Part shown: in pieces, positions 1-7,596 of the stretch
Layout of the letters: each line of letters begins with the position of its first letter
Position numbering within the stretch: position 1 is the stretch's first letter
Source of the DNA: Bacilli bacterium
GTDB taxonomy: Bacteria; Bacillota_I; Bacilli_A; RF39; UBA660
Length of the DNA: 35,268 nt
Assembly (NCBI GenBank): GCA_028693035.1
Contig: JAQUWE010000016.1
Coordinates: forward strand, 1 to 35,268
Direction of reading: 5' to 3'
Notes under the pieces: model-generated
Told to the model about the DNA's origin: nothing
The model's input: the letters and a program-made list of their open reading frames with translations, nothing else
The model's database searches: none
Program-made: the position numbers and the translations under genes

Positions 1-84
1 ATTTATTATTTTAATAATGAAAGACCCTCATATGCATTAGAATATAAAACCCCAATTCAATTTAAACTTGAATCAGGGTTTTAA
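1..84 (+). CDS. IS3-family transposase, C-terminal end only (partial)
   Basis: Reading from base 1, 27 codons run to a TAA stop and give a peptide containing YYFNNERPSYALEYKTPIQF. This is the typical C-terminus of the IS3/IS150 OrfB integrase-core (rve) transposase, where a YYNNERxHxxLGYKTPxEY-like motif follows the catalytic Glu. The body of the gene lies outside the window, so intactness cannot be judged. The last codons overlap an AAAACCC/GGGTTTT inverted repeat (46-82) that could help termination. Confidence 0.75.
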   Translation: MYYFNNERPSYALEYKTPIQFKLESGF

Positions 85-126
85 TAGTCCTTTTTATAAA
101 CTGTCTACTTTTACTTGACTAGTTCA
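85..126 (+). mobile_element. Probable right end of the IS3-type element
   Basis: The short non-coding stretch just after the transposase stop contains CTGTCTACTTTTACTTGAC followed by a stretch ending in CA. Right ends of IS3-family elements usually sit within about 50 bp of the orfB stop and end in CA. The left inverted repeat is outside the window, so the exact end is inferred. Confidence 0.4.
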
Positions 127-214
127 CACTCACCCTTTTTTTACTTTACAGATGATATAAAATTTCTAAAAATATGTTATACTAATGAAAACAAAGTATT
201 TATAGAATTTTAAC

Positions 215-244
215 TTGTTAGATTTTTTCAGAGTATGATATAAT
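215..244 (+). promoter_or_regulatory. Sigma-A-type promoter for the 271-1377 gene
   Basis: TTGTTA (215-220) and TATAAT (239-244) are separated by 18 bp, followed by a short leader and a GGAGGG ribosome-binding site at about 257-262. Confidence 0.65.
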
Positions 245-270
245 ACAGAAAATTTACGGAGGGCTTTATT

Positions 271-1377
271 ATGTTTGGAAGCAATACCTTTTTTCATAAC
301 AAAAAAGGAAGAAAAAATGAAAATGCAGTTTCAAATTTACACATTGAAGAAATCATCAAAAAATTAGCACAATACAATATCATTGATACTTTTTTATCAA
401 AAGAAGAAATACAACAATGGATAGCAGAATTAAACGCTTTAGAAATAAAAAATATTTTAGGTTTAAATATAGATCCTGCAAATATAAAATTTGATGCTGC
501 CTTACTAATAAATAGAGATTTATTGAACACTACCGATTACAACCAAAGAATAGAAGCATTAGTAAGTATTGAAAATGCAGATGGTTGGTATCATTTGTTT
601 GAAAACCTGTTAGCACCAGAATTTTTACATAGTGATAAATTCTACCCAGATATTGAAACCATGAAAAGAGCCGAAAGTGCACAAATGCCACTATGGATTA
701 TTGGTGATCCAAATTTTATAAATAGCCCCTATCATGATGAAGACTTTCAATTATTGGTAACTTCAAAAGATACAAGCGGAAAAGATTGTGATTTTCTTGT
801 ATGGGATGCTATAGCAACTGTCGCTAGAAATCCAGATTCAATCAGAAGTCCTTATCATAAACAAGATTTACAAACGATAATAAAATATTCAGCCCCCTCT
901 CTTCAGGGATCTCATTCCTATCCAAAAAGTCGTATCAATAATTTGGCCATTCATCCAATTTCTCTAAAAGACAAATACCATTTAGAGAATATGGAGATTT
1001 TAGCAAACCATATTGAAATAGGAAATTTCTTATTTGCCGTTATGACAAATGCAGAAGTTATAGAAAGAAAAGATTACAGAAATATAATTAGAGAAATGAT
1101 GGAAAATAAAAATAATATAAGTTATGTATTCTTAGTGTGCTATTATGCTGTAGGAGAAAAGAATGCTGTAGATGCCCAAAATATGTGCTTACATAATTAT
1201 TTTTATGAAATAACAAACCATTATAACATCGATGAATTAATTCAAAAAGTAGACGAAAAAATGAATGTGGTAGAGGGAGAATGCAAAGAAATAGTAAGCA
1301 ACACATTAGAAGATAACAATTCTATCAAACAAAAAAAGATGTTCTTAAAAAAGCAAAAAAAGAAACATATCAATTAA
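271..1377 (+). CDS. Uncharacterised protein with repeated SPYH motifs
   Basis: Not recognised as a known enzyme. The 368-residue protein is soluble-looking, with no signal peptide or membrane segment. Its middle carries at least two related units built on SPYHDEDFQLL (about residues 151-161) and SPYHKQDLQTI (about 190-200), each preceded by a D/NPxxI(N/R) step. A third, more degenerate unit may follow (KDKYHLENMEIL). The C-terminus is very Lys-rich (QKKMFLKKQKKKH). The start is supported by a strong GGAGGG site and an upstream promoter. It is a stand-alone gene, closed by a terminator that overlaps its last codons. The repeats suggest a scaffold or binding role, but that is inference only. 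Confidence 0.75.
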   Translation: MFGSNTFFHNKKGRKNENAVSNLHIEEIIKKLAQYNIIDTFLSKEEIQQWIAELNALEIKNILGLNIDPANIKFDAALLINRDLLNTTDYNQRIEALVSIENADGWYHLFENLLAPEFLHSDKFYPDIETMKRAESAQMPLWIIGDPNFINSPYHDEDFQLLVTSKDTSGKDCDFLVWDAIATVARNPDSIRSPYHKQDLQTIIKYSAPSLQGSHSYPKSRINNLAIHPISLKDKYHLENMEILANHIEIGNFLFAVMTNAEVIERKDYRNIIREMMENKNNISYVFLVCYYAVGEKNAVDAQNMCLHNYFYEITNHYNIDELIQKVDEKMNVVEGECKEIVSNTLEDNNSIKQKKMFLKKQKKKHIN

Positions 1378-1389
1378 GTTTCTTTTTTT
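1355..1389. terminator. Bidirectional terminator between convergent genes
   Basis: An AAAGAAAC arm pairs with GTTTCTTT, with an A run before it and a T run after it, so it can stop transcription in both directions. It overlaps the end of the 271-1377 gene and faces the broken ABC exporter gene. Confidence 0.65.
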
Positions 1390-1397
1390 CATATACT

Positions 1398-3005
1398 CTA
1401 TTTTTTTACACTTGTTTCACTTTTCAATATCATTTCCTTATTTGAAAATAGATAATGCTTATTACATATTTCTGTTAGCTTTGGACGGTGCGTTACAATG
1501 ATACAAGTTTTATCCTTTAAATACTTTTCAATCATAGAGGCAATTCTATCTTCAGATACACTATCTAAATTTGAAGTAGGTTCATCTAATATATAAATTT
1601 CTTTATCAAGCAAAATTCCCCTAATGATATTCAATCTTTGTTTTTATCCTGCTGATAACTTAGTACCCTTTTCTCCTACCACTGTATCTAATCCTTTATC
1701 CAAACGATTGACCCACTCTAACAAGCCAGCATCCTCCATGTACGCATTTAATGTTTCTATAGAAACCTTCTTTCCTAAACATAGGTTTTCTTTAATCGTC
1801 AAATCAAACAAATCTGATTCTTGTGATATATACGCAACATCCGGTATTTTAGAGGTAGGTACGGAATCCACTAAATACTTTTCTTTTTCTATATTATAAA
1901 ATCTACAAAATAAAGAAAGAAATGTTGATTTACCTTGTCCTGACTCTCCTACAATACTTACTTTATCATTTTTTTCTAATAAGAAATCAGAAATTTTTAT
2001 AATACTTTTTCCTTCGTTTTTATATTTGAATGCAACATCTTTTAAAGCAATGGTTGTCCAGTTTCTAATTTTATTTTGTGGTTCCTCTTCAATAAGTATC
2101 TTTTCTATTTGATTATTAGCAGATTTAAATTTATTATAATGCTGAAATAAAGAAGCAATACTACTTAATTCAACACGAAGACCTTCAAACATAGAAGCAT
2201 AAAAAACCAAATAACTAAACACATTTTCTCCTTGTTGCATTCTTATAAATAAACTAACTAAAATAATGACATACATAATATGTACCAATGCATTGATACC
2301 ATCAAACCGTATAGAGTCGAAAATATGGGCCTTTTTCAAAGGTTTTTTTACAACTTCAAAATCACGTTCCATTGTATTGGTAGCATAATTTAATGCATCA
2401 AAATTTTTAACAATCTTCACATTTTGTAAGAAGTCAACTGCTGTAGCATTGTATTTAGCATTGGTATCATTATACTCTTCCTGTATCTTTACATTGGCTT
2501 TTGTAATCACAATATTATATATAACAATCACAATAACAAACCCTATACAGAGGAAGAACATAGGAATGCTTTGTGTCCAAACCTGAAATAAGAAAATAGT
2601 AACCGCTACAAAAAAACCATTAATTGTCATTAATATTTCTTGTAAAAGAGAAACAGCCTCATCCCCTACAATATCTAATTGTTTCTTCAAATATCCCGTA
2701 TGTGTATTATTTATTCTAGAAATATTCATATTACATAATCTTTTAAAATAAGAAATTTGTAAATCCTTTTTACTAAACTCTAAAAAGGGATTTACTTTTA
2801 TACCCCATAATGCGTTAAAAAGAATTTCAAATACTTTAACAATAATAGTACATATAATTAACCATTTGAATTTTTCTAAACTAAACGGTACTGATAAAAA
2901 TATAGATAATATCAATGGCATCATATATAAACATACATTTTCTAAAAAAGCATTTATAAAACAAAGTAGAAATTTTTTCTTATTAAGGACCTTAAATGGA
3001 TACAT
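1398..3005 (-). pseudogene. ABC exporter (fused permease-ATPase) interrupted by an in-frame TAA
   Basis: Read through one internal stop, this is a 535-residue half-size exporter. It has an N-terminal six-helix-type membrane domain (about residues 1-310) and an ATPase domain with Walker A GESGQGKST, a signature start KLSAG, Walker B IYILDEPTSNLD and the H-loop THR. The stop (1644-1646) falls exactly where the Gln of the LSGGQ-type signature should be: the frame continues as LSAG-stop-KQRLNIIRG, so a single CAA to TAA change explains it. No frameshift is needed, because the two open parts share one frame. The upstream part keeps the membrane domain and Walker A but lacks Walker B, so it should not hydrolyse ATP. 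The substrate is unknown. A GAGGTG site precedes the ATG. Confidence 0.85.
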
Positions 3006-3118
3006 ACTTATACACCTCTACCCTTATTTTACCATAAAGTCATAATTTTGAAAAAGATTATAGCAATATTTCGTTGGCTTTATACTATGCAGCAATACTT
3101 TTCTAACATAAAATATCT

Positions 3119-3478
3119 ATGAAAGGAGATGAAATATGGATCAAACATATGTCCTCTTTAGGTGTTACATTAGCAAATAATACCATTATCATAGAGGATG
3201 ATGGTACATATAGAATTGACTACCTTCTCAGTTTGGCTTCTGGTGGTTTGTCATTTGGAATACAAATTGGTGTATTACAAAACGGTATAGAAATACCTTC
3301 TACTTATACAAATTCCGTTACGCCAGGACAAGCGATTGATTCGGTATCAGTAAGTAGCTTTGTCGCACTTACAGCTGGCGATGTTCTCACCTTAGAAGTT
3401 TACAGCGTTACTGGAGGTACACTCGTTTTTGCACCTGAACTCTGTGCTTCTTTATCAGTAATGCGATTAAACAATTAA
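3119..3478 (+). CDS. C1q/BclA-like jelly-roll domain, probably N-terminally truncated
   Basis: The 119-residue frame resembles the C-terminal C1q/TNF-like domain of collagen-like surface or exosporium proteins (BclA type): alternating beta-strands, a TYRIDY strand, VLQNGIEIPST and a hydrophobic C-terminal strand. No Gly-X-Y collagen repeat precedes it. The start is doubtful. The good ribosome-binding site (AAAGGAGATG, 3121-3130) is placed for an ATG at 3136 in another frame, which reads MDQTYVLFRCYISK and then stops. The ATG at 3119 has no ribosome-binding site. This looks like the remnant of a longer gene that lost its 5' part or suffered a frameshift near the start. Confidence 0.55.
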   Translation: MKGDEIWIKHMSSLGVTLANNTIIIEDDGTYRIDYLLSLASGGLSFGIQIGVLQNGIEIPSTYTNSVTPGQAIDSVSVSSFVALTAGDVLTLEVYSVTGGTLVFAPELCASLSVMRLNN

Positions 3479-3537
3479 AAACAGTTCTTACACTTATACT
3501 ACCCTTTTATAACTAAATATTTTTATCAATATTCTAT

Positions 3538-3599
3538 ATCATGCAATCCTTGTGATGATTCAAATATAATTTCATCCAAAAAGATTGCATGATTTTTTT
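3538..3599 (+). terminator. Terminator after the C1q-like frame
   Basis: An 11-bp perfect stem (ATCATGCAATC with GATTGCATGAT) encloses a 34-nt loop, and a run of seven Ts follows. The loop contains a smaller GATGA/TCATC stem. Confidence 0.7.
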
Positions 3600-3675
3600 A
3601 TAGTTTGCAGTAAAAATATATAGAAAGACTAGTTTTACTTTGTAAGGTTGTGTTACTATATAAATAGGTGATAAT

Positions 3676-4461
3676 ATGTGGGGATCTGTATCTGGGGACA
3701 TCAGTGGCTCTATTTATGAATATAGCCAGCTTAAACTTATAAAGGAAATAAAAGATATTTTAGAACTTATTACAAAACAAAGCTTTTTTAGTGATGACAC
3801 AATTTTTACAGTAGCGATTATTGAAGCAATTATAAAAAAGCAAGACTATGAAAAATGCCTAAGACAATATGGCCTAGAATATATTGATTACAAGCCAGAC
3901 TTTACTCCCTATTTTAAAACATCATTTTCTCCAAGTACTATGCTGTGGTTGAAAAAGAAAAAAATAGGAGATAGCAATGGAAGTGGTGCTATGATGAAAA
4001 TTGCACCTATTGGATACCTTTTTAATACAGAAGAAGAAGTCATTAAACAAGCAAGACTTGCTACGATTCCTTCCCACAATAGTAAAGAAGCCATTGATTG
4101 TGCTACTATAATAGCAAGAATTATCTTTTTAGCAAGAAAAGGCTATTCTAAATTGAATATAATAAAACATTTGCACTTAAATATTACATCCGCGCCTTTC
4201 CTTAAATTCAATACCACTTGCTATGAAACCATAAACAACTGTCTATATGCTGCCTTTACTTCCAATTCCTATGAAGAAAGTATACGAAAAATTTTAGCTT
4301 TTGGTGGAGATACAGATACCAATGCATGTATTGTTGGTGGTATGGCAGAAGCTTTATATGGTATGGACTCTTATTTGATTGAACAAATCAAACCTAAATT
4401 GCCAGAAGCATTTGTAACTAAAATAGAAGAAGGATACAGTTTAATAAAAAAACTAAGGTGA
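3676..4461 (+). CDS. ADP-ribosylglycohydrolase family protein (DraG/ARH type)
   Basis: The 261-residue protein carries the metal-binding motifs of the family: GDISGSIYE near the N-terminus, FSDDT (residues 38-42), NGSGAMMKIAPIG (101-113), the SHN step (133-135) and GGDTDTNA (210-217), with the paired Asp residues that hold the metal centre. Such enzymes remove ADP-ribose from proteins or small molecules in the cytosol. Length is close to the family norm. AGGTGAT sits just before the ATG. The stop lies 4 nt before the next ATG, whose ribosome-binding site overlaps this gene's end, so the two are probably co-translated. The true substrate cannot be told from sequence. Confidence 0.9.
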   Translation: MWGSVSGDISGSIYEYSQLKLIKEIKDILELITKQSFFSDDTIFTVAIIEAIIKKQDYEKCLRQYGLEYIDYKPDFTPYFKTSFSPSTMLWLKKKKIGDSNGSGAMMKIAPIGYLFNTEEEVIKQARLATIPSHNSKEAIDCATIIARIIFLARKGYSKLNIIKHLHLNITSAPFLKFNTTCYETINNCLYAAFTSNSYEESIRKILAFGGDTDTNACIVGGMAEALYGMDSYLIEQIKPKLPEAFVTKIEEGYSLIKKLR

Positions 4462-4465
4462 TAAC

Positions 4466-5644
4466 ATGTATGATGTAATTGTAATAGGCGCTGGACCTGC
4501 CGGAATGATGGCAAGTATTATAGCAAGCAAAACAAAGAAAGTATTATTATTAGAAAAAAATGATATAGCAGGAAAAAAGCTACTTATTACAGGGGGTGGC
4601 AGATGTAATGTAACCAATTTAAAAGACACCCGCTCATTTCTTGAAGAAGTAGAATATAATAAAAAATATTTATATAGTGCAATCCATCAATTTGGACCTA
4701 AAGACATATATGACTTTTTTACATCTAAAAAAATACCTTTAAAAGAAGAAAAAGAAAACCATATATTTCCAGTTGATAATAAAGCAAGTTCTATTTTATA
4801 TGGACTCCTTCAATCTATGAAAAAAGTGGATATAAAATATAGAGAAAACGTAATAGATATTAAAATAAAAGAGGATAATAAAGAAGTCATTACACAAAAA
4901 GGAACTTATACAGCTAAAAAGATTGTAATCGCAACCGGTGGGACAAGTTTTAAAGAAACAGGATCTACAGGAGATCACATGAGATTTGCCAAAATAATAT
5001 CACAACCTACTATAAAACTATTTCCAGCAGAAACCTATTTAGAATTAAAAGAGGCTTTACCCGATTTAGCAGGTACCTCTTTTGAGGAAGTAGAAGTTGC
5101 CTTTTTGAAAAAGAAAAGAACTGGTAATTTAATTTTTACACACAAAGGTGTCAGTGGTAGTGCAATTATGAAGATAAGTGAATTTGTTTATTTAAACAAA
5201 GAGAAAACAATTACGATAGATTTACTTCCTAAGATATCAATAGAAGCTTTGGTACAAGAATTACAGGCATTTGATAGAGAAAAGGAACTTGCTTCATTCT
5301 TAAAAAAATACTTTTCAAAACGATTTAATACCTATATCTTAAATAAATATAATATGACTGGTAAAATAAAAGCTTATCATATAAAAAATATTATCCGTTT
5401 ATTTGAAAATTTAAAAGCATTCAAACTAGAAGTTAGCAATGTTGGATCTATAGAAAAAGCCTATGTAACAGGTGGTGGAATTGATTTAAAATATATAGAT
5501 ACCAAAAGCATGGAATCAAAATTAAGTAAGGGAATTTATTTTGTAGGAGAAGCTTTAGATATACATGGACCTATTGGAGGCTATAACATTACACTTGCTC
5601 TATCTACCGGATATGCAGCCGGTATACATATTTCAGATCATTAA
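4466..5644 (+). CDS. YhiN/BaiN-family (HI0933-like) FAD-dependent flavoprotein
   Basis: The 392-residue protein opens with the dinucleotide-binding motif VIGAGPAGMMAS (residues 6-17), the acidic strand end LLLEKN, and the family hallmark KKLLITGGGRCNVTN. Near the C-terminus are YVTGGG and FVGEALDIHGPIGGYN, which close the FAD site. Homologues are aminoacetone- or bile-acid-linked flavoproteins or are uncharacterised, so the reaction is unknown. It is coupled to the upstream ADP-ribosylglycohydrolase gene through the overlapping AAGGTGAT site. Confidence 0.9.
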   Translation: MYDVIVIGAGPAGMMASIIASKTKKVLLLEKNDIAGKKLLITGGGRCNVTNLKDTRSFLEEVEYNKKYLYSAIHQFGPKDIYDFFTSKKIPLKEEKENHIFPVDNKASSILYGLLQSMKKVDIKYRENVIDIKIKEDNKEVITQKGTYTAKKIVIATGGTSFKETGSTGDHMRFAKIISQPTIKLFPAETYLELKEALPDLAGTSFEEVEVAFLKKKRTGNLIFTHKGVSGSAIMKISEFVYLNKEKTITIDLLPKISIEALVQELQAFDREKELASFLKKYFSKRFNTYILNKYNMTGKIKAYHIKNIIRLFENLKAFKLEVSNVGSIEKAYVTGGGIDLKYIDTKSMESKLSKGIYFVGEALDIHGPIGGYNITLALSTGYAAGIHISDH

Positions 5645-5646
5645 AA

Positions 5647-5680
5647 AAAGAAACTTTCCTAGTTTCTTTTCTTTTTATTA
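5647..5680. terminator. Terminator between convergent genes
   Basis: AAAGAAACT pairs with AGTTTCTTT around a 5-nt loop. It is T-rich on the plus side and has an A run before it, so it can act on both strands. Confidence 0.65.
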
Positions 5681-5725
5681 TTTTTTTATAAATAAAATTT
5701 ATATACCATTCGTCGGCATCGCTTT

Positions 5726-5968
5726 TTAATCATCGTCTACTTCATTTTCACGAAGTGTATCATATTCGTCCATTACTTTTTTAGCTTCTGTTTCCAAATT
5801 TTCAATCTGTGAGCTCGTTTGATTCAATACTTCTTGTATCTCTTCATAGGTAAGATCCTTAAGACTTCCCTCTTCATATCCTTGCGTAAAGATACGGAGT
5901 TCCTCTTTTTTGTCTTTTATTTGAGCAGTTAGTACATCCCACTTCTTTAATAATTCTTCTTTTTCCAT
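5726..5968 (-). CDS. Small acidic coiled-coil protein
   Basis: Unrecognised 80-residue protein. Almost the whole length has heptad spacing of hydrophobics with abundant Glu/Lys, which suggests a long helix or helical hairpin, and the tail is acidic (ENEVDDD). No Cys, signal or membrane segment is seen. A strong AGGAGGT site stands before the ATG. It is monocistronic and divergent from the superoxide dismutase gene. Confidence 0.7.
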   Translation of the reverse strand: MEKEELLKKWDVLTAQIKDKKEELRIFTQGYEEGSLKDLTYEEIQEVLNQTSSQIENLETEAKKVMDEYDTLRENEVDDD

Positions 5969-6098
5969 AATAGACCTCCTAATCGTATTATAGCATAAAA
6001 TATTTTTTTTACAACCTGCTATTTTTTAGGATTGTATTATAGTGTTAAACTTCATTCACATAATGGGCTCTATTACGTACTATATACTAGGTGATAAT

Positions 6099-6554
6099 AT
6101 GAATCAATTTAATCAAAATGAAATGATATTTGCTGTTATAGAAGGAAATGAACTTGCTCCTAATTTAAAAGGTGCCATGTATTTATACCCACACAGAGAA
6201 GGTACATTAGTGGAAATAGAGGTAACAGAAATGCCTAAGGATAGAACGCATCCCTATGCACTCCATATTCATGAAGGCATGGAATGCACTGGAACCAACT
6301 TTGCAGATTCTAAGGGACACTACAACCCTAGCAACCAGGCACATCCAATGCATGTAGGTGATTTACCACCCCTATTTTCCAACAATGGATACAGCTATAT
6401 GGCTGTTTATACCGACCAGTTTACACCCGAAGAAGTAGTAGGAAGAACTGTTATTATTCATAAAGGGGCAGATGACTTTCATACACAACCATCTGGAAAT
6501 AGTGGAGAAAAAATGGCTTGTGGAGTTATTAGGAAAGTAATAAACGGGCAATAA
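6099..6554 (+). CDS. Cu/Zn superoxide dismutase family protein, no signal peptide
   Basis: All metal ligands of Cu/Zn SOD are visible in the 151-residue protein: H56 and H58 (HIHEG), H74 (GHYNP, bridging), H82, H85 and D88 (AHPMHVGDLP), and H121. The disulphide pair is C63 and C141. A conserved Gly/Pro-rich active-site loop follows (KGADDFHTQPSGNSGEKMACGVI region). The chosen ATG follows AGGTGAT directly; the longer frame from 6042 has no site. With this start there is no signal peptide, unlike most bacterial SodC proteins, which are exported. The active-site Arg that normally lies about 23 residues after the last His is not in its usual context (a Lys or Arg sits in GVIRK). Confidence 0.85.
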   Translation: MNQFNQNEMIFAVIEGNELAPNLKGAMYLYPHREGTLVEIEVTEMPKDRTHPYALHIHEGMECTGTNFADSKGHYNPSNQAHPMHVGDLPPLFSNNGYSYMAVYTDQFTPEEVVGRTVIIHKGADDFHTQPSGNSGEKMACGVIRKVINGQ

Positions 6555-6564
6555 GAAAATATAG

Positions 6565-6596
6565 AAATGAGTTTAAAAAAATTACTCATTTTTTTG
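6565..6596 (+). terminator. Terminator after the SOD gene
   Basis: AAATGAGT pairs with ACTCATTT around an A-rich loop and runs into a T tract. Confidence 0.75.
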
Positions 6597-6613
6597 TGAA
6601 AATAAAAATCCAT

Positions 6614-7339
6614 TTATCCTTTATTGTCCTGAATTTCATAACCTATTTGTGCAAAATACTGCTGGCCATAGAAAAGATCAAAATGATTCTTTTGCCAGTA
6701 TAATACCGTCTGTAAATACCCCAGTAAATCAGCATTATAAAGACCTATCACACGTTGTAAAGTGGCAAGCTCATAGATACCATCCCCATTTATGTCTAAC
6801 GGAAACAATTGATTGAGATCTGATACATCTCCAAAAATCGGTTTTATTAATTGACCATTTTTTTGGTAAATTTGGTTTAAATATTCTGGACCTCTATCTT
6901 TTATATCTAACATATACTTTCTTTTTAATGTTTGATTTAAAACTTCTACCTGATACTGCTTTAAATAAGGCACTACATAAGAAAACATCTTATTAAACTG
7001 CGAAGTATCAAATATTTTTTCAAACTGGTTTCCCTCATATCCATACAGATAGAAATACCCAAAAGCACCGCTGCCACCAGATTCTATGGAAACAAAAATA
7101 TCTTCTATTTCTTTATTTCTAAATGGCAATAGTAACAAGGTGGGCTGATACCCTATCACATCTGGAATAAATATTTTTTGTACCAATCTTTTCCTTTGAT
7201 CTCGCACCTCTATTTTAAGACTTTCTACCATTTGCGTATTTTTTTTATCTACATACTTGCCAAGAAGATCTATCTCGTAAAGCATTCCCTTTCCAGTTAC
7301 ATCCCCTACTTTTTTGTCTATTAAAAAATATTCTTTCAT
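6614..7339 (-). CDS. FG-GAP/VCBS-like protein of unknown function
   Basis: The 241-residue protein has two Ca-loop-like segments typical of FG-GAP/VCBS beta-propeller blades: VGDVTGKGMLYEIDLLG near the N-terminus and DINGDGIYELATL at about residues 184-196. No signal peptide is seen, so it may be cytosolic or spore-associated; this is not resolved. The start at 7339 is chosen because AGAGGTGAT lies just ahead of it; a GTG three codons upstream is part of that ribosome-binding site. No operon partner. Confidence 0.7.
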   Translation of the reverse strand: MKEYFLIDKKVGDVTGKGMLYEIDLLGKYVDKKNTQMVESLKIEVRDQRKRLVQKIFIPDVIGYQPTLLLLPFRNKEIEDIFVSIESGGSGAFGYFYLYGYEGNQFEKIFDTSQFNKMFSYVVPYLKQYQVEVLNQTLKRKYMLDIKDRGPEYLNQIYQKNGQLIKPIFGDVSDLNQLFPLDINGDGIYELATLQRVIGLYNADLLGYLQTVLYWQKNHFDLFYGQQYFAQIGYEIQDNKG

Positions 7340-7372
7340 ACAAATCACCTCTTTTTATTATATGTAGTTAAA

Positions 7373-7552
7373 AAAAGAAAAGGTCTTTTAAAAGAAATTC
7401 ACTCTAATATGTTAGTTGCTCTTGCTAAAATAAAAACAGAGCTTAAAAAGGACATTCCTCTTATTCATATCAATGATATCATTTGGTTATTGGGTCAATC
7501 TAAAAAAGAAGGAAGAAAACCTTATCATCTTACTAGAACCACTTCTTATTAA
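7373..7552 (+). pseudogene. C-terminal remnant of a larger gene, possibly queuosine-salvage-like
   Basis: In one plus-strand frame the stretch reads as a protein C-terminus: KEIHSNMLVALAKIKTELKK, then IHINDIIWLLGQ, ending KPYHLTRTTSY-stop, followed by a terminator. The pattern of a D-x-x-W-x-x-G step and a closing PxHxTRTxxY resembles the end of the queuosine-salvage (DUF2419) family, but this is from memory. No start codon with a ribosome-binding site exists here, so it is a leftover, not a working gene. Confidence 0.35.
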
Positions 7553-7566
7553 ACTATACTTCCAAA

Positions 7567-7596
7567 CAAAAAAACTGCTTTTCTTGCAGTCTTTTT
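7567..7596. terminator. Bidirectional terminator, mainly for the phosphohexomutase gene
   Basis: AAAACTGC and GCAGTCTTTTT form a short stem. On the minus strand it ends in a run of Ts just after the phosphohexomutase stop. Confidence 0.7.

Noticed and set aside
3634-3662. TTTACT-17-TATATA as promoter of the ADP-ribosylglycohydrolase gene
   Set aside because: Transcription would start within the ribosome-binding site, leaving no room for a usable leader.
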